Shown piece after piece: positions 1-4,946 of a DNA stretch of 6,621 nucleotides. The stretch is from an uncultured Flavobacteriales bacterium (GTDB taxonomy: Bacteria > Bacteroidota > Bacteroidia > Flavobacteriales > BACL11): contig CAJWUS010000074.1 of assembly GCA_913047525.1 (NCBI GenBank), positions 1 to 6,621 on the forward strand, given 5' to 3'. Position numbers and translations under genes: made by a program. The stretch's first letter is position 1. Each line of letters begins with the position of its first letter. The notes below the pieces were generated by a model that searched no databases, was not told the origin of the DNA, and saw only the letters and a program-made list of their open reading frames with translations.

Positions 1-943
1 AACCCATATCGTATACTCCACCTACTTTTGTATAAGAAGAGGCAACAATTACTGCGCCAATGTCATAGAAGATTTTCCAGAATTCACGAAATGAAGTCCA
101 ATTTGGAGGACCTTCTACTACCAATCTGTATTTTTCTTCTTTCATTTCTCCTTCTGGAGTAATAGGACCTAATCCTAAACGAATTCTTTCTTGAATCTCT
201 GAATATAATTCCTTGTAATATTCTACTGCTTTTTTAGTTCCTCTGAATCCAATATTAATTGGTCCTATATAGTAAACACCTGCAAAATATGCGTCAATAG
301 GAGATGGTTTTTGTTTTGTAGTATCGAAAATCTTAGTAATCCAGTCTTCCGCTTCTTTTGCAAGTTCAAGATGTTTTTTAAGTTTTTCTTCATCATACTT
401 AATTCCTGTAACTTCTTCAAACTGAGGAATAACTTCTTCAGTAAATTGTTTAACCATATACTCTATCATTTCAGGGGTCATTTCTGCATTTTCCTGATAA
501 GGAGTGTGAACCATAATCACTTTTGCGTTAGGGTATTCTCTTTTTAGAGTCTCAAACCATTTTAAGAAAGTAAAACAACCTGTATAAGATAATAATAAAA
601 CATCTGGCTCAGGAATTTTTTGCCCTGTCGGACCAATATTTCCTTTCATCATCATCCCTACATCACACTTTACATAAGTACAAACATCTTCAGAATGTGC
701 GTTTTTTTCAGCTTCCTTTATATAAGATGCTGACTTTTTTCTCATTGCTGATTGAAGTGCATTAATTTCAGGATATACAGGTAACATATCAAAAGTTCTG
801 ATAAGTTCTGATAGGTTTCCTGGTATGAAAGTATAACACACTTTTTTCCCTAGTTCTTTTGCGTTTGCTAAATCGTTAAAAAGTCCGGCAATCATCTCCT
901 TTTGGAGAACCATACTTCTTTCTTTTTGTGCTTCTTTTGACAT
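1..943 (-). CDS. bcrB: Benzoyl-CoA reductase subunit B (BcrB/BadE-like), 3'-truncated by window edge
   Basis: The start codon is the ATG at 943 on the minus strand (MSKEAQKERS...). The frame stays open for 314 codons to the left edge. The family is usually about 430-440 residues, so roughly 120 C-terminal residues lie outside the window. The protein belongs to the 2-hydroxyglutaryl-CoA dehydratase D-component (HGD-D) fold family. Visible marks of the BcrB branch are SEDVCTYVKCDVGMMMKG (residues 84-101, Cys88 and Cys93), SYTGCFTFLKWFE (119-131, Cys123) and NWTSFREFWKIFYDIGAVIVA followed by SYTKVGGVYD. Some of these cysteines are expected to hold the [4Fe-4S] cluster. With subunit C it forms the cytoplasmic ring-reducing module, which adds two electrons to benzoyl-CoA using electrons energised by the ATP-hydrolysing A/D module. 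It lies 58 bp after the subunit C gene on the same strand. No Shine-Dalgarno sequence is evident. A relative acting on another aryl- or enoyl-CoA remains possible, because substrate cannot be read from sequence. Confidence 0.9.
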   Translation of the reverse strand, partial: MSKEAQKERSMVLQKEMIAGLFNDLANAKELGKKVCYTFIPGNLSELIRTFDMLPVYPEINALQSAMRKKSASYIKEAEKNAHSEDVCTYVKCDVGMMMKGNIGPTGQKIPEPDVLLLSYTGCFTFLKWFETLKREYPNAKVIMVHTPYQENAEMTPEMIEYMVKQFTEEVIPQFEEVTGIKYDEEKLKKHLELAKEAEDWITKIFDTTKQKPSPIDAYFAGVYYIGPINIGFRGTKKAVEYYKELYSEIQERIRLGLGPITPEGEMKEEKYRLVVEGPPNWTSFREFWKIFYDIGAVIVASSYTKVGGVYDMG

Positions 944-1001
944 ATTTAATTTTTTCTTTTTTTATAAATTTGGCGAATTCCTACCAACTAATCATCTAAT
1001 A

Positions 1002-2168
1002 TTAGTCCTCCCAAAGTTTAATTGAATCAGAGAATGTCCCTACTTGTTCTTTAATAACTTTATACTGATTAATATTCTCTGAATATTGGAAAGCTATGTA
1101 TCTTAATCCTAACTTATCAAATGCATTTTGAAAAATTGGAGCATCCAATAATGAAGGATCACAGAAAGATGCAGATGCAAATATTACCCCATCAGCACCT
1201 CTTTCTTTTGCAATTTTTGCTAATCTGTATTCTTTAGGATTATGTACATCATAAATAGAAGAAGAATACTGGCTATGATTAATATACGCATTCGAAATCG
1301 CTTCCAAAGGATTGTCTGAATCACTATCAATATCCGCTAATATCATTCTTGACCCCAACATATAATCATCATCAACTACATAACATCCTGCCTCCTCAAT
1401 TGCTTTTATCAATCCGATAGATGGTTGCTCACAAAAAGCCCCTGAAACAACCACCTTAATTTTATCCATTGGAGTGCCAATATCCTCATCAATAATAGCA
1501 CAAAGTTCTTCCAAAATCTCATTATGTTCTTCCACAGGAATTACAGTTCCTGCTCTTATTACATGATAAACATCTTCAATTGATAACCTCCAAGGAAATT
1601 CCTGACGCACATTATAAATGTCTTCAATTAATCTTCTGTTTTTATTATAAAGTTCAATAGAATGATTTAAGTTTTCAGTAATTAATTCTACACCATTTAA
1701 CTCTTTGATGTACTTTAACACATGTTTCATCTCATCTTGATAGAATTTACCACCAACCTCTGGCAAAAAGTTCTGTGGAAAGTCCATGTATTTTACAAAT
1801 TTTCCTACATTTAATTGTTTGAAAATTCCTGAAAGATTCCTAATTACATCACAAATTGATGGGAATATAAATCCATCTAAATGTTCCATATGTTTATCAA
1901 GTGCTAGCTCAATTATACTTCTAGGAATATGGCAAATATATGATTGATAGTAAGCATCTCCCTTAATAATCTGCTTTCTATCTCCACCTCCAAAGATTCC
2001 AACACCCATTGCTCCAACTGCATGTAAGATCTCTCTTGGGAAATAGATTGGCATATATCCAACTAAGACTCTATCTTCAGATTCTACTTTCCATTGTTTT
2101 GCTCTGTTAAAATCTAAATCAAATGCATATTCCTTACATTTAACAATTAAATTTTCTAACTTATTCAT
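1002..2168 (-). CDS. bcrC: Benzoyl-CoA reductase subunit C (BcrC/BadD-like)
   Basis: This complete protein of 388 residues matches the usual BcrC length of about 380-390. It is an HGD-D family protein. The three cysteine positions typical of the family are visible: Cys79 (YICHIPRS), Cys106 (PSICDVIRNLSG) and Cys336 (ASASFCDPSLLDAP). The C-terminal stretch AFQYSENINQYKVIKEQVGT followed by FSDSIKLWED is close to what I know of benzoyl-CoA reductase C subunits and separates it from plain 2-hydroxyacyl-CoA dehydratases. Subunit C pairs with B to bind benzoyl-CoA and the second [4Fe-4S] cluster in the cytoplasm, giving a cyclohexadiene-1-carboxyl-CoA product in known class I enzymes. It is the first gene of the leftward operon, matching the bcrCBAD/badDEFG order, so A and D subunit genes should follow subunit B. 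A palindrome 57-70 bp upstream of its ATG is the likely control site. The frame has no internal breaks and all the expected motifs are intact. Confidence 0.92.
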   Translation of the reverse strand: MNKLENLIVKCKEYAFDLDFNRAKQWKVESEDRVLVGYMPIYFPREILHAVGAMGVGIFGGGDRKQIIKGDAYYQSYICHIPRSIIELALDKHMEHLDGFIFPSICDVIRNLSGIFKQLNVGKFVKYMDFPQNFLPEVGGKFYQDEMKHVLKYIKELNGVELITENLNHSIELYNKNRRLIEDIYNVRQEFPWRLSIEDVYHVIRAGTVIPVEEHNEILEELCAIIDEDIGTPMDKIKVVVSGAFCEQPSIGLIKAIEEAGCYVVDDDYMLGSRMILADIDSDSDNPLEAISNAYINHSQYSSSIYDVHNPKEYRLAKIAKERGADGVIFASASFCDPSLLDAPIFQNAFDKLGLRYIAFQYSENINQYKVIKEQVGTFSDSIKLWED

Positions 2169-2194
2169 TTATATATTTCTTAACCTTTGAGGCG

Positions 2195-2202
2195 TAAACA
2201 TA
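2195..2202 (-). promoter_or_regulatory. Candidate -7 promoter box of the bcrC operon
   Basis: Read on the minus strand this is TATGTTTA, seven of eight matches to the Bacteroidota -7 consensus TAnnTTTG. It would start transcription near 2190, giving a leader of about 20 nt before the bcrC ATG at 2168. A TTTG (plus-strand CAAA, 2219-2222) lies 16 bp upstream, which is short for the usual -33 element spacing. The promoter may therefore depend on an activator bound at the adjacent palindrome. This is a consensus match by eye only. Confidence 0.35.
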
Positions 2203-2218
2203 CAATTGAATTAAAAAA

Positions 2219-2249
2219 CAAAATATGATATATATCATATCAAAATATG
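2219..2249 (+). repeat. Paired 9-bp direct repeats flanking the palindrome
   Basis: CAAAATATG occurs at 2219-2227 and again at 2241-2249. The copies are exactly 22 bp apart start to start, which is close to two turns of the helix, so both would face the same side of the DNA. The first copy overlaps the left arm of the 2223-2240 palindrome and the second begins immediately after its right arm. The arrangement suggests a composite regulator-binding region and not a mobile or CRISPR repeat. Function is inferred from placement alone. Confidence 0.45.
2223..2240. promoter_or_regulatory. Palindromic operator candidate, FNR/CRP-like, between divergent operons
   Basis: ATATGATATATATCATAT is a perfect 18-bp palindrome in the 106-bp gap between bcrC and the mocA-like gene. 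Its core ATGAT-N4-ATCAT (2225-2238) matches the FNR consensus TTGAT-N4-ATCAA at eight of ten defined positions, missing only the outermost base on each side. Its centre lies about 41 bp upstream of the start of transcription predicted for bcrC, the spacing used by class II CRP/FNR activators. It could also act on the rightward genes. The regulator is unknown and is not encoded in the window. AT-rich DNA makes such palindromes easier to find by chance. Confidence 0.5.
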
Positions 2250-2274
2250 TTTTTTATCCATTAGTTTACAGATT

Positions 2275-2835
2275 ATGATAGAAAGCTTTTCATTAATCTT
2301 ACTAACTGCTGGAAAATCTGAGCGAATGGGCATACAGAAAGCAAATTTATTACTAAACGGAAAGTCGTTTTACGACATTATTATTTCTACCTATAAAAAG
2401 TCGAATATTACTGATCGAATAAATGTTATTAATAACAAATTAGAAATAAAAAATAAAAACACTATTAACAACTTTCCTGAAAAAGGAAGGCTTTTTTCAC
2501 TACAATTAGGATTAAAAGAAATAGAAAGTGATTGGTATTTCATTCAAAATATTGACAATCCTTTTGTTTCAGTTGAAATATTACATAAATTTATTAACTG
2601 TAAAAAAGAAGCTGATATAATTCAGCCAATATATTGTGGGGAAAAGGGTCATCCAATATTAATCTCCAAAAGAGTAAAACAGGTGATCTTAAAAGAAACT
2701 GACTATAAATTAACTTTACGCGATGTGTTTTCCAAGTTTAGCAAACAACAAATAGAAGTTGATGATAACACAATCCTAACCAACATAAACACTCCTGAGG
2801 ATTATAAAAAATATTGCATTGAAAAAGCTAGTTAA
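2275..2835 (+). CDS. mocA: MocA-like molybdenum cofactor cytidylyltransferase (MobA-like NTP transferase)
   Basis: This 186-residue cytoplasmic protein has the nucleotidyltransferase fold, with family length near 190. The N-terminal nucleotide-binding loop is LLTAGKSERMG (residues 9-19), followed by Lys22 and LLLNGK. A second LAGG/TAAG-type position reads LTAG, closer to MocA (CTP) than to MobA (GTP). Asp94 in NIDNPF corresponds to the metal-binding Asp of the usual GDQP motif. GHPILI (125-130) and NINTPEDY (170-177) complete the signature. It should join CMP to molybdopterin, giving molybdopterin cytosine dinucleotide for xanthine-oxidase-family enzymes. It overlaps the XdhC gene by 17 bp, which supports a shared job. 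Oddities: the family Asp before the TPEDY motif is Asn170, and GDQP is replaced by IDNP. These may be tolerated substitutions or mark a different nucleotide or substrate. No Shine-Dalgarno sequence is visible. The ATG at 2275 places the nucleotide loop at the expected distance from the N-terminus. Confidence 0.85.
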   Translation: MIESFSLILLTAGKSERMGIQKANLLLNGKSFYDIIISTYKKSNITDRINVINNKLEIKNKNTINNFPEKGRLFSLQLGLKEIESDWYFIQNIDNPFVSVEILHKFINCKKEADIIQPIYCGEKGHPILISKRVKQVILKETDYKLTLRDVFSKFSKQQIEVDDNTILTNINTPEDYKKYCIEKAS

Positions 2836-3568
2836 AATAGCATCAAGTTCTGAGTTGCTTTCTGCAATTTGTACTATTGCAGAAGTAAAAGGGTCTGCTC
2901 CAAGGAGAGTTGGAGCAAAAATGTTAGTTTTTGAAAACGGGGAAGTTCATGGGACTATTGGAGGGGGGAATCTAGAGAAAAGAGTAATAGAGAATGCAAT
3001 AACCCAAATAAACAAAAATGAAACATTACTATTTACACATGATCTTTTAGGGCATCATAATATGTGTTGCGGAGGAGTAGTAAAAATATTTATTGAACCA
3101 ATCATGAAAACAAATAAACTATATATTTTTGGAGCAGGGCATACAGGCAAAGCCCTGTCAAGAATAATGACTGAACTAAATTTTGATACTTATATTATTG
3201 ATGACAGAAAAGAATATATTGATAAGATTACAGATGAAAAGGTAAATAAAATAAATCTATCTTATAAAGAAATTCTACCTACATTACCATTTGATAAAAA
3301 CACTTTTATCACCATTATGACCTACGAACATTCGCATGATAGAGATATTTTATCTTATTGTCTTAAAAAAGATTTTGCATACCTTGGGATGATAGGAAGT
3401 AAAAGAAAAGTAAGCTTAACCAAGAAGATGTTTATTGATGGAGATATCTGTACAAAAGAAGAAATAAAAAAAGTAGATATGCCAATGGGAATTGATATCA
3501 ATGCTGAAGGTCCAGAAGAAATTGCAATAAGTATTGCCTCAAAAATAATAGCAATAAAAAATAAATAA
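2819..3568 (+). CDS. xdhC: XdhC/CoxI-family molybdenum cofactor insertion chaperone
   Basis: This 249-residue protein has both XdhC halves. The N-terminal XdhC/CoxI domain shows KGSAPRRVGAKMLV (24-37), HGTIGGGNLE (44-53) and MCCGG (82-86). The C-terminal Rossmann domain shows FGAGHTGKALS (104-114), IDDRKEY (127-133), MTYEHSHDRDIL (167-178), YLGMIGSKRKV (188-198) and MGIDINAEGPEEIAISIASK (223-242). In characterised relatives the protein binds the molybdenum cofactor, helps it receive its terminal sulfur, and delivers it to xanthine-dehydrogenase-family apoenzymes. The best start is the TTG at 2819: it yields the standard N-terminus and no ATG lies suitably near. The start falls inside the end of the mocA-like gene, so the two are probably translationally coupled. 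The client enzyme is not in the window. Given the adjacent benzoyl-CoA reductase, 4-hydroxybenzoyl-CoA reductase is the leading candidate, with xanthine dehydrogenase or another hydroxylase as alternatives. Confidence 0.9.
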   Translation: MKKLVKIASSSELLSAICTIAEVKGSAPRRVGAKMLVFENGEVHGTIGGGNLEKRVIENAITQINKNETLLFTHDLLGHHNMCCGGVVKIFIEPIMKTNKLYIFGAGHTGKALSRIMTELNFDTYIIDDRKEYIDKITDEKVNKINLSYKEILPTLPFDKNTFITIMTYEHSHDRDILSYCLKKDFAYLGMIGSKRKVSLTKKMFIDGDICTKEEIKKVDMPMGIDINAEGPEEIAISIASKIIAIKNK

Positions 3569-3573
3569 CAATT

Positions 3574-4302
3574 ATGAAAACAGCAATAATAACAGGAGCA
3601 GCAAAAGGAATTGGGGAAGCAATTTCTGAAAGATTAATATCAGAAGGTTATTTTACCATTTTAGTGGATATTGATGATGAGAATGGTAAAAAATTAGAAA
3701 AAGAACATCAAAACTCCAAATATTACAATTGTGATATCAGTAATGAAAAGTCAGTGTCTGATTTATTTAATTTTATCAAAAAAGAATATGGAAGATTAGA
3801 TGTTTTGGTAAACAATGCTGGAATCATAAAGGACAATGTGATTTGGAAAATGCCTGCTGAAGATTTTGACAAGGTGATTGAAATAAACTTAAAAGGATGT
3901 TGGCTGATGTGTAAAGCTGCAGCTTCTATAATGAAAGAACAAAATAGTGGAAGAATCATTAATATCGCTTCAAGGGCTTGGCTAGGGAACAGAGGTCAAT
4001 CCAATTATGCCGCATCAAAAGCTGGTATTGTTTCTTTAACAAGAGTATTAGCCCTAGAACTTGGGAAAAATAATGTACTTGTAAATGCTATTGCTCCAGG
4101 GTTGATAGACACTCCTTTAACTCAGAAACTACCTGAGAATGTAATTGAAGGTTTAATAAAAGCTCAGCCGACCAAGAGCATGGGAAGTCCTAAAGATATT
4201 GCTCAAACAGTCTCCTTTTTAGCTAATCCAAAAACAGAGTTTATTACAGGACAAGTAATTTATGTTGATGGAGGTAAGAATATTGGAAGTAATATGATAT
4301 AA
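3574..4302 (+). CDS. Short-chain dehydrogenase/reductase (FabG/BadH-like), probably NAD-dependent
   Basis: This is a complete classical SDR of 242 residues. The cofactor loop is TGAAKGIG (7-14), and Asp32 at the end of the second strand points to NAD(H) over NADP(H). NNAG is at 80-83, with Asn105, Ser133, Tyr145 and Lys149 forming the catalytic tetrad (IASRAWLGNRGQSNYAASK). IAPGLIDTP (173-181) and the C-terminal ITGQVIYVDGG are also present. It should oxidise a hydroxyl or reduce a ketone, probably on a CoA or ACP thioester, in the cytoplasm. The gene starts 5 bp after the XdhC stop and is last in the rightward operon. Next to benzoyl-CoA reductase, a role like BadH (2-hydroxycyclohexane-1-carboxyl-CoA dehydrogenase) or another hydroxyacyl-CoA dehydrogenase of ring degradation is attractive, but FabG-type SDRs look alike and the substrate cannot be assigned. 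An ordinary 3-oxoacyl-ACP reductase is the main alternative. Confidence 0.88.
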   Translation: MKTAIITGAAKGIGEAISERLISEGYFTILVDIDDENGKKLEKEHQNSKYYNCDISNEKSVSDLFNFIKKEYGRLDVLVNNAGIIKDNVIWKMPAEDFDKVIEINLKGCWLMCKAAASIMKEQNSGRIINIASRAWLGNRGQSNYAASKAGIVSLTRVLALELGKNNVLVNAIAPGLIDTPLTQKLPENVIEGLIKAQPTKSMGSPKDIAQTVSFLANPKTEFITGQVIYVDGGKNIGSNMI

Positions 4303-4363
4303 TATTCAAAGTAAATTCGTTTGACATATTCTCTTAGAAATCTTCTAAATCCCATTCAAAGAG

Positions 4364-4393
4364 GTTCGAAATAAGGACCGAGAGGTCCACCAA
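4364..4393 (+). repeat. 3'-UTR hairpin repeat, copy 1
   Basis: The segment lies 61 bp after the dehydrogenase stop codon and matches 6504-6533 at 29 of 30 positions, the only difference being G4368 versus A6508. It contains GGACC-GAGA-GGTCC (4375-4388), a perfect 5-bp stem closed by a GNRA-type tetraloop, followed directly by ACCA. The upstream GGTTCGAA resembles a tRNA T-loop and the end resembles a tRNA acceptor end, but the spacing does not make a tRNA. An intrinsic terminator follows 4 bp later. It may be a dispersed intergenic repeat, an RNA-end processing or stability element, or part of a small RNA. Confidence 0.75.
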
Positions 4394-4397
4394 AAAG

Positions 4398-4427
4398 AAA
4401 CCCGCTCAATTGAGTGAGTTTTTGTTT
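4398..4427 (+). terminator. Intrinsic terminator of the mocA-xdhC-SDR operon
   Basis: AAACCCGCTC (4398-4407) pairs with GAGTGAGTTT (4412-4421) across an AATT loop, with one C-A mismatch and one G-T wobble. A T-rich tail (TTTTTGTTT, 4419-4427) follows. It sits about 95 bp after the dehydrogenase stop and marks the end of the rightward operon. Confidence 0.75.
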
Positions 4428-4558
4428 ACGTAATAATAAAAGTCCAAGCTAACAGAATTAAATCAGCCATTTTTGTATCATTATTAATTATTAAAGACCT
4501 GCTAAATATACACTTTTTTTAATTTAATTTTAATTAATTATATCTAGAAATTAATTTT

Positions 4559-4587
4559 TATAGTACTTTGTTTTACATAGTACTATA
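4559..4587. promoter_or_regulatory. Inverted-repeat operator candidate of the padR-like operon
   Basis: TATAGTACT (4559-4567) and AGTACTATA (4579-4587) are perfect 9-bp inverted arms separated by 11 bp. The right arm is also part of a self-complementary ATAGTACTAT (4577-4586), so ATAGTACT is at once a direct repeat. The site lies 21-49 bp upstream of the padR-like ATG, where an autorepressing PadR dimer would be expected to bind. It does not match the ATGT-N8-ACAT pattern of phenolic-acid PadR sites. Assignment to this PadR is inferred from position. Confidence 0.5.
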
Positions 4588-4595
4588 TTTTTATA

Positions 4596-4603
4596 TATAT
4601 TTG
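4596..4603 (+). promoter_or_regulatory. Candidate -7 promoter box for padR-like gene
   Basis: TATATTTG is a perfect match to the Bacteroidota TAnnTTTG box. It ends only 4 bp before the ATG at 4608, so transcription from it would give a leaderless or nearly leaderless mRNA. The nearest TTTG (4567-4570) is 25 bp upstream, longer than the usual spacing. A weaker box, TATATTTT (4584-4591), is an alternative that leaves a short leader. Confidence 0.35.
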
Positions 4604-4607
4604 CAGT

Positions 4608-4946
4608 ATGAAAATTGAGAATACACAATCGCAGATGCGAAAAGGAATTTTGGAATACTGCATCCTATCCATATTAAAACATGAAGAATCCTATCCTTCT
4701 GATATTATCGAAAAGCTTAAGAAAGCAAAATTGATAGTAGTGGAAGGCACACTATATCCCCTACTTACTCGCTTAAAAAATGCTAAATTATTACAATACC
4801 GTTGGGAAGAATCTACTTCTGGACCTCCCCGAAAATATTATTCTATTACTGAAAAAGGAAATACCTTTTTATTAGAATTAGATAGCACATGGAAAGATTT
4901 AGCAAAAGCAGTAAGATTAACTACTAAAACAAAAAAAGATGAATAA
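4608..4946 (+). CDS. PadR-family winged-helix transcriptional regulator
   Basis: This 112-residue protein is almost entirely the PadR winged helix-turn-helix domain. MRKGILEYCILSIL (10-23) is the usual first helix. YPSDIIEKL, EGTLYPLLTRLKNAKLLQYR (recognition helix region, about 46-65) and SGPPRKYYSITEKG (wing) follow. The short C-terminal helix (LDSTWKDLAKAV) is the expected dimerisation segment, which makes it a short single-domain PadR. Such proteins usually repress their own operon and respond to a small molecule or membrane stress. The stop codon overlaps the start of the PspC gene by 8 bp (ATGAATAA), so the two are co-translated. This PadR-PspC pairing is common in Bacteroidota. Autoregulation through the inverted repeat just upstream is inferred. 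Despite the family name there is no sign that it controls aromatic metabolism. Confidence 0.92.
   Translation: MKIENTQSQMRKGILEYCILSILKHEESYPSDIIEKLKKAKLIVVEGTLYPLLTRLKNAKLLQYRWEESTSGPPRKYYSITEKGNTFLLELDSTWKDLAKAVRLTTKTKKDE

Larger units (their letters stand above)
4303..4607. other. 305-bp intergenic region separating two operons
   Basis: No gene is visible here. In order it holds: a small hairpin TTAGAA-atc-TTCTAA (4334-4348); the hairpin repeat (4364-4393); an intrinsic terminator (4398-4427); a very AT-rich stretch with long T and TTAATT runs (about 4510-4560); and the inverted-repeat operator and -7 box of the padR-like gene. The AT-rich stretch may act as an upstream promoter element, but nothing specific can be read from it. 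Confidence 0.7.

Noticed and set aside
311..547. Small Phe-rich open frame on the plus strand inside the bcrB gene
   Set aside because: It is antisense to a strongly supported conserved gene and its composition is that of a shadow frame. The same holds for the minus-strand frames at 3723-3959, 5325-5681 and 6036-6320.
791..815. Short tandem repeat (AGTTCTGATA-like, twice) in bcrB
   Set aside because: It encodes the normal SELIRTF sequence in frame, with only two units. Chance codon similarity explains it.
1..2168. Double-cubane protein or (R)-2-hydroxyacyl-CoA dehydratase
   Set aside because: These share the fold, but two adjacent genes with the BcrC ending (EQVGTFSDSIKLW) and the BcrB blocks (GCFTFLKWFE, SYTKVGG) fit benzoyl-CoA reductase better. 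A substrate variant is still possible.
4334..4348. TTAGAA-atc-TTCTAA hairpin as a terminator
   Set aside because: The stem is short and AT-rich and is not followed by a T-run. The stronger terminator is at 4398-4427.
4310..4392. A tRNA gene ending in GGTCCACCA, with GGTTCGAA as T-loop
   Set aside because: The distance from T-loop to CCA is about 5 nt too long, the T-stem does not pair, no matching GGACCTC-like 5' acceptor strand lies upstream, and GGTCC pairs with the adjacent GGACC. The same segment recurs at 6504 in unrelated flanks.
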